DNA of 64,000 bases from Lingula anatina (GCF_001039355.2 NW_019774625.1:958759-1022758); one strand, 5' to 3'. Shown: positions 1-12,219, counted from the stretch's first letter. The notes: a model not told the origin generated them from the letters alone. Made by a program: numbers and translations.

Positions 1-940
1 AATATACCGAGTAATTAGAAATAGACATTCTACTCTTGACTAGAATAAAAACCACTCAACGCGTACCTCTTCTATTTTGTTTCTTACTGAGAATTTTTAA
101 AAACTTTTAACAATATTTTTAATGACTCAAAAAAATTACAGCAACCAACTCAACTTTTAGTTATAACTGATATTGGTTATCAAAATCAACTTTATTACGA
201 TTACATGCAAATGCTTCCAGTTCTCTCAAAACATTTAACATATCAAGTAAGTATTTTTTAAAAATTGATTTGATTCACAACAGAATTAGCAATCATCATT
301 ACACAACAACTGAGAAGTATGATATGGACGGTAAAAGTGTGTGAAGCAGTTTAGCATTCAATGTTCCTTTCAGAATAATTCAAAATACTCCACCTTCATA
401 TTAACTTCTTATCTCCACGTACTGACTGAAATGATCCTTTGCTGGTGCAACTGAAATAAAACTGCATGAAAAATACAACTGCCAAGCAGTTGTTCTTGTT
501 TGCAATTTCTTTCCCAAAGAAAGGCATATTTAAAAATGGAATTTTGAGGTGAGAAAATAAATGCCCTAGTGCTTGAACCTGTTGAAGGGGTTTTCAAGAA
601 AACAGGAATGGAAAGAATTCCAGTAATCCCAAATTGGAGCATTTGCCTTGCCCTTCCCAAAAAACTCTTAGAGTGACATCAGTCACGAAATTGGTCCAAG
701 CTTATCAGAGGTCATCAAACAATCCACTTCATATTGAAAAGTTTTTTAAAGAAAAATTGACAAGTTTCTGGAGAAGCCAGAAGACTAAAAATGTACCCTG
801 TACCCCATCACCTCCCTTCCTTGAGTGACCTAACTCAGTAATTTCATTATGGAATTAAACCTATCTGTTAAAAGAAGCTGTTTGCACACACAGTAGGAAA
901 ACGTGGAATAAATATGTACTAATTTACAAATTAAAACGAT
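1..940. other. No gene recognised
   Basis: Only short chance reading frames without family resemblance occur here. The stretch is AT-rich and lies beyond the 3' end of the ZNF207 gene. No repeat or RNA gene was recognised. Confidence 0.5.
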
Positions 941-999
941 GTCACCAACATATGTTGGGGGCCATTGTTAGCCCAACAGCAAGACTGTCTTGCTGTGAC
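941..999. repeat. Cloverleaf-forming element E1 (59 nt)
   Basis: The sequence begins GTCACCAACA and ends TTGCTGTGAC. It can fold into a closing stem (GTCA/TGAC) around three abutting hairpins: CCAACA/TGTTGG, GGGC/GCCC, and CAGCAAGAC/GTCTTGCTG. Three relatives follow at 1260, 1367 and 1620. The fold can form on either strand. It lies about 1.5 kb downstream of the ZNF207 stop, so it might be in that transcript's 3' UTR. It has no recognisable tRNA boxes and I know of no family that it matches. Confidence 0.6.
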
Positions 1000-1259
1000 G
1001 GACTAAGGCACTTGCCTGTCACAGTGTCCCATGTGTCACAGCAGCAGATGCTCACCTCTCCCTCTCATCTTCAACACTGTACAACAAAGGAGAGAGAAGT
1101 GTGTTACTAGCAGTTCTAGAAGCTTGCACTGACTGCAAGCTCATGTCTATTTATGTTTCTTGTGTGAATTAGGATTAGCACAGAAAACTTACTGTCTTAG
1201 TGAATTTTGAAATAAGCAAGCAAAAATGTGTGTGAAGCGCCATAATTCTTTCTCTTTTT

Positions 1260-1315
1260 GTCACCAACATGTGTTGGGGGCTGATGCCCAACAACAGAAT
1301 TAAATCTGTTGTGAC
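1260..1315. repeat. Cloverleaf-forming element E2 (56 nt)
   Basis: Same architecture as E1: GTCA/TGAC closing stem, CCAACA/TGTTGG, GGGC/GCCC with a GATG-type loop, and CAACAGA/TCTGTTG. The third hairpin differs from E1 in sequence but is still fully paired, so the differences are compensatory. Confidence 0.6.
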
Positions 1316-1366
1316 TAAATATCGTAACGGTGCTTGATTCCAGGACATCAAAAGGGATAAAAATCC

Positions 1367-1421
1367 ATCACCAACCAAAAAGGTTGGGGACCTTGTGGCC
1401 CAACAACATTTCTGTTGTGAC
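1367..1421. repeat. Cloverleaf-forming element E3 (55 nt)
   Basis: Same architecture as E1 and E2. The first hairpin is CCAACC/GGTTGG instead of CCAACA/TGTTGG, a compensatory A:T to C:G change. The outermost closing pair is lost (A opposite C). It lies 51 nt after E2. Confidence 0.55.
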
Positions 1422-1619
1422 TTCAAAACTTGCCTCTCGTCTCTGCTTCTCCTGTGTTTTCAAAGGATTAAACGTTAGATTTGCTGATTGCCTTTATGAG
1501 AACTTTTATGTTTTTGTCGATTTAGATTAAAAAAACTTGCCTCCAGTTTCTGCTGCTGCCCAGCAATAATTGTGGAGCATATCAACATCACTATTTAAAT
1601 AGTCATTTTGCACTAAAAT

Positions 1620-1680
1620 GTCGCCAACATAGTTGGGGGCCTAAGCCCAACAACAAGCACCTCCTGATACTTGTTGTGAC
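1620..1680. repeat. Cloverleaf-forming element E4 (61 nt)
   Basis: Fourth member: CCAAC/GTTGG, GGGC/GCCC and CAACAAG/CTTGTTG with a longer 12 nt loop in the last hairpin. The closing stem GTCG/TGAC carries one mismatch. The arms stay paired despite sequence change. Confidence 0.55.
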
Positions 1681-2531
1681 ACATAAGTACGAATCTCACA
1701 GCAAAGATATCCATGGCACAGTACCTTGTTATGGAACTGGCAGTTTTTCACCATGTTAATTGTAAGCAAGATTGATTGCTATTTCAAACTACATGTTTAT
1801 GTATATTACTAAGAACATGCGTTATCATACAAACCTTATAACTGGACAAAAACAAAAACCCTCTTTCTACAAATTTTATTAAGATATAACTTATGTTAAA
1901 ATATAGTAACCAGATTACATTCCCTTTATTAAGTTTTGCTTTGGAAAATAAGCTCAAAAATGACAATGTTTGAACAACTGCGCACAGATTTCATATAATT
2001 TCAGATAACTTTCTCATAATTACAATATATACAAGATTTCATTTTGGTGTTACAAAGGAAAGTAATACAACTTTAATCACTTATTTGATACAGTCACATT
2101 AAGTGACTCCAGATGCATGTCTTTTAGTGAAGTATTTTTTGACATAATATTCTTTCTCTACATTCAAAGTATACAAGATCAACCAACTTTTAACAAACCT
2201 TTTGCTGACGTTACTGCTGCACAGATGAGTGAAGATGAAAGGTTTCGGTTATCACATATAATCCAATATTACACAATGTCTTTTCTTAGTCCATTTCAAT
2301 CACTTACCCCTGTCAGGCAGAGACAGTAGTGTCAGTCCAGCCAGCTACTTACCGCCGTAGCTCAGGTTGCAGCAGGCATGTGTGTACAAAAAACACAGCA
2401 CAGTTACAAACTTTTAAAATCATAATGATAATAGCATATTGGAGACAAGAAATAACACTAAAGCAGTGGATGTAGAACATGCTAGTACAGGTAACTCAAA
2501 GTTCCCCAGTATCCCACTTAGCTCCATGCTG
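1681..2531 (-). other. Candidate ZNF207 3' UTR and 3' flank
   Basis: This is the region immediately downstream of the ZNF207 stop on the minus strand. Reverse-strand AATAAA-type signals (TTTATT on the plus strand) occur near 1874 and 1924, so a transcript end here is plausible. If a longer 3' UTR is used, the cloverleaf elements would be transcribed. It also contains one copy of a duplicated 137 bp element (2216-2352). Confidence 0.4.
2216..2352. repeat. Duplicated element, copy 1 (3' flank of ZNF207)
   Basis: A 137 bp block shared at roughly 80% identity with 3889-4029 and collinear except for a 3-4 nt difference near one end. On the minus strand both copies keep a pyrimidine-rich tract, then GACAG, then GGGTAAGTG, and then GGACTAA. 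They also keep a pairing between TGAAA and TTTCA about 60 nt apart. Both copies read as short plus-strand peptides, but the differences are not concentrated at third codon positions, so coding is unlikely. Confidence 0.55.
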
Positions 2532-5500
2532 TCAATATCTCCCTTGTGCTCCCATCATTGGGGGACGCATCATGCCATACCCCATAGGCCCTGGGGGACC
2601 TGGAGGTCTAGACCCACCGTTGTTCATCTGGGACATAGGAGGCTGCATCTGACCACCTGGAACAAAAAGATTTGGGTAAAAATAACTGTCTACCCTCATT
2701 CTATTTATCTATCCCACAATATGATAAAGATTACCTTTCATGTCAATGGCTTTTTGATGTTGCTTGTTCTGTATGTAAATGGGATAACATAATTTGAACT
2801 TAATTGCTCTCTAGTCTTCTCATTTTTGGAGAAAAAAGATATGTGATCACTTTATCTGTTTTCTGTGGCATATAAGGGAATATGACAACAGTCCATATAC
2901 ACAGTATAACAGTTCACTGTTATATCTTGGGATACTTCAAACTGCATTTCACTTTGCTCTACCTTGTGGCATCCGTGGCATGTTCATCATGGGTGGTGCT
3001 GATATTGTAGTTTGAGGCGCCATTTGACGATTCTGATACCTTGGTAAGCTAGCTCGTTTTTCTTCCTAAAATACACAAGAAGTTCCAGTAATGAATCTTC
3101 ACATTTACATTTATGTGTATTTTTAATGTAGCTTCTTTAGAAAAGATAACTGTACTGATATGCCCTTATCACATTTACATTTATGTGAATTTTTTAATGT
3201 AACTTTTTTAGCAAGGACTATACTGAAGTACACTTATCCACTGATGTAAAACAAAACCAGTAACTTCATTTTGCTGACACCATGATCTTGCAAAAGTTGG
3301 CCAACTTAAAAAAACTTCTATTTTATGTAGCCCGAGAGATTTTATTGGCCTAAAGGTGAATCAATTCAAACACTCAGCACTATCAGACAGGTATGTACTA
3401 ATGGCAGTTCTGCAGCACATACAAAATAACACAACACCAATCTCAATAAGGAGGTGTCCTTCAATATCCTTTTTACACATGCACTTGCTGCAATGCTTGT
3501 TTCAATAAACATATATATATATATATATATTACACCTCACCAGAGATATATCCTCCTCAGGGTGGACCAACTTTGTTGTCATGCCTGAACTCGACTCTGG
3601 TTTCTTGACAGTGGGTGCTGCACTGATTGTGGCACTGGGTGCCGTGGGGGGTGCTGACAGGGTGGCAGAGCTGGAGTAAGCTGGAAACGTGGGCTTCACA
3701 GGTCCAGACTGCTGAGAGGAGGTCGGCATGTTTGACATCTTAGGCTTGAAATCGGGGCCAACAGGTGCTGACGGTCTAGGCTGTGACTGAAATTTTGTCA
3801 TATGTAGCCATTTAATGCATGATCATAATCAGCTCTCTGACTGCTATCAAGAAATGGAATCTGACATTCTTTTATTCATTTAATGCAGTTGCGCAGATGA
3901 GTGAAGTTGAAAGTTTTGCATTATTACATATAACCCAATATTACAGGATGTCTTTGATTAGTCCATTTCAATCACTTACCCCTGTCAAGGAGAGACAGTA
4001 ATAGTGTCAGTTCAGTCAGCTACTTAACACCTTAAGTATTTAGCATCATAGTCAAAATTAATTGCATGTAAACATATATAATGGGGAGTATTGTGCAGAT
4101 ACCCGAATTTTAAAATTTAGAAGATTTCAGGTAACTAAATATTATCAACCAACAAAATGAACCCATTTAAATCAGTGTTATCAATGTGAGAGAGACTATC
4201 TACACCACTTAGACAAGGACTTCTTTAGAACCGAAACCATTCCAATTTGTGTCATTGTGTCATCAGACATGCAGATTACAGAAATGCACACAATATGTCA
4301 AACACTAATTCATAAAACACACTGGCTGATAGTTTCCAGTTTAAGATTGCCTACATTTGAACTGACACTTGGAATTTGGATACTATGGTTACCCTTTGAT
4401 TTACCTGTGTAACTGCTGCAGCAGCAGGAAACAATGGCTTGGAAGGCAAACTCTGTAAGGTTGATGTAGAAGTTGGGGGAGGTTGCTGGGGTCTCTGTTG
4501 TGGAGGCATGCCATGCATCGGAGGCATAGGTCCTCGAGGTCCACCCATCATGGGCCCCATAGGACCCATGGGAGGCATTGGAGGCATACCAGGTCCTCCC
4601 ATAGGACCCATAAAACCTGGCATAAACCCAGGGCCCATTGGTCCCATGGGCGGCATCCCTGGTCCCATTGGCCCTCCCATAGGTCCCATGGGGGGCATGC
4701 CAGGGCCTGGCATACCTGGCATCATAGGGGGCATAGGTCCATTAGGGTTCATTTGATTATTACTGGTGGCATCTTGTGAATCTTCATCATCAGAACGTGC
4801 TCTCTTACTTGGAGGTTCGTCTGAAAGGCGATAAAATAACTTTAGGCAGTATCAAACAGTCAAGTTAACATATCTTTACATTTCTTAATTTGGTCAAAAT
4901 AACTTTCTACTTAATTTTTACTTTGGTCAATTTGAAACATTTAAGATGATTATATATTTTCATGAACTAATCTTGCAAATTAGATCTTTAGAGATGATAC
5001 CTGATTTCCCAGCTCTCTGCTTCTCATGTTCCTCTAAGTCTTGTGGAGGTATACCTTCCATACCATATATCTCTATGTCTATATTGCTTCGATGAGGTAG
5101 GGCATTAGGAACCTTGTCTACTTTTTCCTTATGTACCTAGAAGGCAAAAAGGAGAAATGCTGAATATTAAATAACTGCAGAGGTGAACATTTTAATTTCC
5201 TTGCATGACCAGCTTTAGGACAAGATACATGGTTCAAGATAGTATGCAACTTCTCAAAAACATGTTCAGATGTTCTACTTTGGTTAAGAATCCTATGGGT
5301 TGAAACAGCTGTGACTATTTTTCTCCAATTTGACATATTGTCAATGATTTCATGAAATATATTTGCTTGGCTGAAACTAAAACAGCACGACTTGTTTTAA
5401 AAAAGAAAAGGTTCCTACCTGCATACAGTGTATAGATAGCCCAGGGCCTGTATATAGCTTTTTGTGACATATATGACATTTGAAGTGCTTTGCTTTTTGG

Positions 5501-6367
5501 TGCTGTATCAGGATTTTCTCATCATCAAACTCCCTATTACAATACCTGAGATGGGTATTAAGGATCATAAACATGCACTGCAATATTCTATACACTACAC
5601 TCCAGTGACAAGTCGACTGCAGCGCAGTCAACCTAGCTAGGTTACTCAGCTTGAGCTAGTCAATTATGGATTCTTTGTGAAATGGGGGCCAGGTACATTT
5701 GTAAATAACAGAAAGTTACTGATGGTTGAACAGATTGACTGCAATTAGTTGTATTATCAATAAAAAAACAACTTAATACATCCTGTAAATACTGTCATCA
5801 GTGTCCACATCTAAGTCTTCAAGTTAATTATTTCTTTTTAATGTGAAGTCACTTGTCCTATTATTTTTGATGTCCAGTTGTAGGCAGTAGTCCAATTGAG
5901 GATGAGGCAGCGAGTAAGAGTTATCAGATAAATATTACAATGATTAACAAGTAAAATATTTTGCTGGTATGGGCATTATCAAATGATCTCTTCAGAAAAT
6001 ATAAAGAGACGGGGGAGGTTTTAAACGTATAATAATTAAGCTTCACTCGTACTGTCGCAACAACAGGATGTAACTCCTTTTGAGACTGTGCGGAAGTGAA
6101 TATTTATGACGTCGATCGGTGGTAAATTATAAGGCCACATACAAAACTCTGACCCAAAAGTACTCACCGTGACAAAAAGCAACCGTTCTGTTGGCTGCAT
6201 TTCCCACACTTTCAATATATTTGTGTTATCATAAATGAAAACAATGTGCCTCGTCGCAACCAAGACAATGCCCGTACAAACTTTCAACCTTTATCAAGTT
6301 AATTGTGACTTTTCATAAAAGGATACCAACACCATGGCTTCGTCTGCTTCTTCTTCTTTCTTCCCAT
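2532..6367 (-). CDS. ZNF207: BuGZ/ZNF207 homologue, seven coding exons, 397 aa
   Basis: Kinetochore and spindle-assembly zinc-finger protein. In vertebrates it binds microtubules, stabilises Bub3 and helps load it on kinetochores. Exons (minus strand): 6327-6367, 5419-5545, 5001-5136, 4405-4820, 3541-3786, 2963-3065, 2532-2656. All join in frame with GT-AG introns. The protein starts [16 protein letters not shown], followed by two C2H2 fingers (about residues 13-57) that are nearly identical to the human ones. Exon 3 encodes the conserved EIYGMEGIP segment. Exon 4 is a Met/Gly/Pro-rich low-complexity tract (about 126-205) like the region linked to phase separation in the family. A GLEBS-type Bub3-binding motif ([22 protein letters not shown], about 312-332) spans the exon 5/6 junction. 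The C-terminus GAQGRY resembles the vertebrate end. Length is somewhat under human (about 480-490). The start is fixed by the conserved basic N-terminus. Confidence 0.95.
3100..3240. repeat. Two-copy tandem repeat in ZNF207 intron 5
   Basis: A unit of about 70 bp, recognisable by ACATTTACATTTATGTG followed by a T-rich run and AATGTA, occurs twice in direct orientation between exons 5 and 6. It is diverged and its function is unknown. Confidence 0.55.
3889..4029. repeat. Duplicated element, copy 2 (ZNF207 intron 4)
   Basis: Twin of 2216-2352, lying about 100-240 nt upstream of the exon 5 acceptor in transcript sense. That is a position often used by intron-hosted small RNAs. No clear C/D boxes or H/ACA architecture could be assigned. 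The strictly conserved core on the minus strand runs from GACAGGGGTAAGTG to GGACTAA. Confidence 0.55.
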
Positions 6368-6454
6368 CGTTTGTATGTGGTTATATACGAAGTAAAATAG
6401 ATATAAAATACGAAATTAAAACAGACAAATGACCACGCGAGGGGCACAAATTCC

Positions 6455-6463
6455 AAGATGGCG
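6455..6463 (+). promoter_or_regulatory. YY1-like motif upstream of ZNF207
   Basis: AAGATGGCG matches the core of the YY1 consensus, about 90 nt upstream of the ZNF207 start codon. YY1 sites cluster near transcription starts of housekeeping genes. The assignment is by motif only. Confidence 0.35.
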
Positions 6464-6747
6464 ACTCTGCCGCTGGTTGAGACGACGCAATGCAGTGGCA
6501 CATCCTGTCGTCACTTCTTGATTGCGTTTTTTTCTGTGGTGCGCTCACAGTGAGCAGTAGAGTTGGTAATTTTAAAACAGTCACACCCTACCACCCTTAA
6601 AATATAATAAACAGATTAATAATAATCATAGGTCTACTTATGATAATAACACGTAACAATAAATAAGTTAATCACCGTTAATGCACAAAATATGTTCATA
6701 AAACGTAACGTTACATATGTTACAATCAGCTTAATTGTTTCATTTTT

Positions 6748-6810
6748 AAAATAATTGAGGTTATATTCTTTTTCATTAATAATGAAAAAGAATATTACCT
6801 CAATTATTTT
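6748..6810. repeat. 63 bp near-perfect hairpin
   Basis: AAAATAATTGAGG is followed by a run ending TTTTTCATT, and the reverse complement follows almost immediately. Arms are about 30 bp with one or two mismatches and a loop of only a few bases. It is probably a tiny foldback element. The loop is smaller than expected for a typical microRNA precursor. Confidence 0.6.
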
Positions 6811-7627
6811 ATTTCAACAGAATACTTTCACCAATAAATGTTGCATAAGGAAATAACATATATAATTTATGTTACACAGAGTCAAATTGTTTGTAGATAA
6901 AATAATTTGATTCCTAGCATTAATTTTACAGAATTAAAATTGTCTTCATTAAAAAATTCAGATGCTGATTTAGGGCAAAAATTGATTTTGAATAGTCCCT
7001 ATACTTCTCAATGCCAATGATGTATTTTCTTTTTCTTTCTTTCTTTCTTTTTTTTCGCACTTAGAGATATCAAGGGGGTTTGCACACCTCGGGTATGAGA
7101 TGAATTAACATTTTAACCTTATTCCCTAGAGATGGCATAAGAAGTCTATTTGCTATTGCTTATAAATATGGCACATTCTAGTAGGCTTAGCATAAAATTA
7201 ATCAAGTAAAATTGTAACACCTTCACATTTACTTCAAATCATGTCTAAAATAGGGGGCTTTAAAAGAATAGGGTCAACCAGATGTTTTAGGCAGCTAAAT
7301 GGAAAGCAATCAATGGCCACCCAGAGTTTCAATGAACATTGGATTGTAGAAACCATTAATGTCTCCTCGACTTAATATCTGCAAATGGTGGAGGAATGCT
7401 GAGCATAGAGGGAGGGGGGAGGGGTTCCAGTGTCCTCTCATAATAAAAGTGTTAGTGGTGGACTAGGCATGGCATTTTGTATACTATATAATAACTTCAA
7501 CATTTGATAGAATTCACAAAAATGTTGATAGAATTTACACTCTTTATGAAAACACAAGTAATGATAAAAGAAAATGATATATTATCTTTTATTCAAAATA
7601 TCAAATATAAACTACATATATGTATGG

Positions 7628-8077
7628 TTTTAAACTAGCCTCTACCAGGGCAACAGATAGATTTTTCACAAGATAGTCACAGATATATGTCTTTAGATAA
7701 ATAGATGGTCATTTGGTTCTCTGTCACCCTGTAATGAAATCCCAAGGATGATTACATGGTTGTTAAATGTTTGCATAACTGCTCAGGCACTGCCACAACA
7801 GGCCCAAGCCAAGTCCCCTTGACAGCAATCAAAACAGTTAATTGCCCCAATTTTAATCACTTGCTCTTTTATGACAGATAAAAATAGCCCCTTCTGAATA
7901 GCTTGTTACTTCAGATTGAAGTTAACTGAGGAATATCCTGTAGTAGCTCCCTACAGAACGGTATAATGCCATCTGCCCATGCAGATTTAATTGCTTCCAT
8001 CTGGCCAAAAGTTACAGGGTGACTTCTGGAAAATCTGCCTATAATATCTGCCTCTCTGGTAGAGGTTAGTTTTAAAC
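7628..8077. mobile_element. Inverted-repeat (MITE-like) element, about 450 bp
   Basis: The ends are imperfect inverted repeats: TTTAAACTAGCCTCTACCAG on the left and the complement of CTCTACCAGAG...GTTTAAA on the right. A second inverted pair, GTCACCCTGTAA and TTACAGGGTGAC, lies inside. No transposase is visible. A target duplication was not clear. Confidence 0.5.
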
Positions 8078-9696
8078 TTTGAGGTGCAAAGGGAAGAAAA
8101 ATTAAATACTATGTAGTACAGTACAGAAAAGTTTTAACTGGATGTATTTTATTAACACTTGAATACTCTAAGGCACAGTCAGAAATTATGTTCCAAAACC
8201 AAGCTGGACTGTTAGACGAGGGTCCCTTTGGGGGGAGTAGAAATTACAATTCCCAGGAAATAAGATCATCAATTCATAAATCACAGTAAATAATACTTAA
8301 TTCATATTTCACTGATAATGTGTTTCAAAAATCCTGAAAATCATGGATCACTGGGTATAATGACTTTGTTTCACAAAGGTTGGAGAGTAAAAAGCTGCAT
8401 GCAAGAGTCATGGGAATGGGGCGTTTCACAAATCATGCTAAAGAAAGTAGCTTTCATGGGTAATGAAAATACCCAATGGGACCCTCTTAGATATGCAAAG
8501 ATCGACTTTGTCCTTTAAGCACCCATACATTTTAATGAATAAACCAGCAAGTTCAAGTAGCCCTAAAGTATCGATCTCATATCTTAGATACCAATATTTT
8601 TATGTACTCAGTAGATATTATTATAATGTTTCAATTACTTAAAGCACTCTTTTATAGAACATGCATTATCTAACTTTTACTTCCAAATTACATATGATTA
8701 TTTTCATTAATTATAAGGTAAATTTGTTAAAGGAAACTGCATCTCCCACATCTTGATAAATTTAATTGCATTACCTGCTTTACATTAATATGCATAATTA
8801 TGAACGTTTATTTGACCATGGTACAATATTTCATGAAAACGCAACTACTATGGCAATTGTTAATGGTACATTAAAACACCCCTGCACTAAATAAATAACC
8901 ATCTTTCCCTATATAATGTTGTGTTATCAATAACCAAAAAAAGGCTATCAAAAGTTCTGACAAGTCAGATTTAAGGAATGTTTCTGAAACTTTACATATA
9001 AATTCTAAGAAACATAGATCTAATATTACTATATCAAAACTTAATAATGTTGTACATAAAATAATGCTTTGGCATAAAAATGAATCTATAATCTATCTTG
9101 TTATGTAATAAAGTACACAATCCAAAAGTATATAAGATAACGCACAAAAGGTTACCATTACATGTATACTGCATATATCTGCTAGTTTACAAGGAATTTG
9201 AAAAATGAATCTAACAACCAGTCAGTCAAAAATGCATAGATTTTTACTGAAATCTTCAGAAATTGGGCCACATGAATTAACCACAAGTGTTGATCTTTGC
9301 AAACATAGATGACTAGTTGAAAACACACTGCAAACAAGAGGGCAGTCTTTCTGCTCTTGTGCATTTAGTTTATGAACAGGTGTGAGGCCCAAGTAGATGA
9401 AATTTCCCTTCTGAATCAATGTAGTTATCAAGTTCATCTAAGTATCTAAAACTCCAGGCCATGGTACAAAGTTTTTGAAGAGCAATAGGGATGGAAGAGG
9501 TATGTTAGAATGGGGATCATCAGAGACAGCCATAAGTGAGACTTTCAGTGCTGTGTATTTGCATACAAGACTATATCGGTATCTGAGACTATATCCAAGC
9601 AATCCCTCTTGATTTTATGCCAAGTCAGGAGAGTTTGGGCTACCGCATATGATTCCCATTTGAAAAGCAAAAATTAAATTGTATGTCAATTACACC

Positions 9697-12186
9697 TTAA
9701 GACAATTTTTCATACATTTCTTCAATTTGTTTAGCAAAATGTTTGCGGAGTAGTGGCCTCTTGGCTTTGAATGTGGGTGTTAGCAGATCATTCTCCACTG
9801 AAAACAACTCAGGATAAAGGAAGATATCCTTCACCTGAAAAAAAATTCAAATCATAAATCAACAAAGTCTTCAGCAAAATGAACAAATACACGAACTTCT
9901 GTCATTCTGAGAAAATAATTGCACTAGTTATTTTACTTAACCCCCTCAACCAATGTTTAACAATATAATCCGGCATTTTGATGTCTGTACATCAAAGTGA
10001 TGGTCATTTGTCATAATTGTAAGGAATCAAATTAGTTTTGATAAACTTCAAGTAATAAAAGTTCTATTTCATGAACAGTTACCGTTAACTTAAAGGACAT
10101 TACCGTTAACTTAATATTGACATTAAAACATGAATTCCTTGCCAATTATGTGTAGTGTAGTATATCAAAATGGAGCAAAAGAAATTTGATAAAATGCCCC
10201 AGTTCAATATTATGAGCAGATAAAAATTGTGGGAGGAAATAAATACCTGTTCAAAGGAGTGAAGACCTGCCTTCTTTCCACATTCCAAAATGTCATTCAA
10301 AATGGCATCTTTCAGGACCTTAAAAACAATTATGTCAGTAATCATATAATGTCAAATTGCATTTTTATTTTAAAAAGTGTTACATTTGAATGCTAATAAA
10401 TAATCTCTTTACAGGGAATAATAATACTGGTACTAGCTGTGTAGGATAGATAACATTAGTTTCATATGGAATACTTGACAGCCAATAATATTTAACTGTC
10501 CTTAAAGGAGGATGGGGCATAGAGAGAAGAGCACCCATACATCCATATATTCTTTTCTACACAATGGACTTCATGCATGAGCTTACAAACTTAAGCCTGC
10601 TGCACACCAAAAAGTCAGTTGAATTGCACTTTCATGAAGGAGAAAGCTCTGAAGTGTGGTGTGACTCATAAATGATTTTTACCCTTTGAAGTGCTGCTGA
10701 CTATGCATTTCATATTGTTATTTATGCTCTTCTTGGAAAAAGTTTTCTCTTAGCACACATGGGAAAGCTTTCTCTATGCACTGCAAAAATATCATACATA
10801 ACCCATGAAGTGCTTAAAAAGACAAAAATCAATCATCTGCACACAATGGCTTTCTCCTTAAAGCAATTGCCACATAAGAATATTTTAGTAAGCCAAAATT
10901 AAGCACCCATGTGCAACAGACTTTATCAATATTAACTTTTTCAATAAATGCTCACATCATTCTTGCACCATTCCTCCATTGTGGACCCTGTGATATTTTG
11001 TTTCTTGATCCAAGCAGGCAAGACCTCTGGATCTGGAACAGCTATGCCAACTATACAGGACTGGAAAAATATTGATTACTTTTACAAAATACATTTTACA
11101 GCAGAGCATATATTCAACAGTCTGGAAGGCTAATCATTCAACTTGAATCTTGCAAAGTAAATTCATATGGTTTTATATTTCACATCTGTACACAGTCACT
11201 GAAGAGGGCAGAGTAAAACCTCTAAATACTCACCTGAAGACTGTTTCCATCAACAAACATTTGTGCCACCAGAGGGCTGCGGACATAAATATTCTCAATC
11301 TTCTCTGGTGCAATGTATTCTCCCTGAGCCAGCTTAAAGATGTGTTTCTTTCTGTCTATGATCCTTAAAGCTCCATTCTAGAAAGAAAATATGTCAATCA
11401 AAAATTAAATTTACATTAAATGTGTTATTCTAAAAACAAGTCATTGAATGTATTCAATCAATGCTTATATAATAACTGAGAAATACTACATATATGTGAA
11501 CATATATGGTAAAGTACACAGCTCTTTATACAGAAAAGTTAAATGTAACATTTGCATTTTCCATAATACTCTAATGTGATAAATATATGACACATAAAAA
11601 ACATCCTACTAGTGTCCATTCCCCAATGTCCCCTGTATGTAACCAGCCATCTTCATCAATAGCTTCTTTGGTCTTTTCTGGCTCCTTGAAATATCCCATC
11701 ATCAGGTTAGATCCCTTCACACATACCTGAAATATGAAGGGATTTTGTACAATATGAAAATAGTTTAATGATCAATTAAGAGAAAACACACATACTTAAT
11801 CTAAAAAATTTGGTTTGACAGTGTAATTACCCTTCTTAAGTAGGAATGTTAATGTCTAACAGATTGTGCACAAATACAGAATCATAAGGAGGAGTCTTAT
11901 ATTTAAAGTATTTATCGTCAACAGGTAATCCTTAATATGTGGCAAATAAACTTGAATACCATGGAAATTGTCTGAAAACAATACTAAAATCTTTATCAGT
12001 TTAACAAATCCTTTTAAACATCTCAGACAATATAATACAATATGCAGTAACAGATTTACTATCATTTTATTATAAATAATTAACTAACATAATTGCTTAG
12101 ATGCAGATAATGTTAAATGAACACTTAACAAAGCTAAATATTCAATATTGAGACTGTTAACATGCCTAAGAATTGAATCTGAAGAC

Positions 12187-12219
<33 letters not shown>

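Larger units (their letters stand above)
6368..9696. other. Intergenic between ZNF207 and ACSL copy A
   Basis: No coding exon was recognised. It holds the ZNF207 promoter side (6368-6500), a short hairpin (6748-6810), a T/C-rich run (about 7026-7053) and an inverted-repeat element (7628-8077). The right end should contain the 3' UTR of the ACSL copy ending at 9697. Confidence 0.5.

Noticed and set aside
941-1680. CRISPR-like or tRNA cluster reading of the cloverleaf elements
   Set aside because: The genome is eukaryotic, the spacing is irregular (259, 51, 198 nt), the elements lack A/B boxes and an anticodon arm layout, and the closing stem is only four or five pairs.
2117-4001. Two related plus-strand peptides ending SPFQSLTPV(R/K)(Q/E)RQ
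   Set aside because: The pair looks like a small protein family, but the base differences are spread over all codon positions and the frames lack support. The shared noncoding element explains the similarity.
4439-4779. Collagen-like and His/Arg-rich open frames on the plus strand
   Set aside because: They are antisense shadows of the Met/Gly/Pro tract in ZNF207 exon 4.
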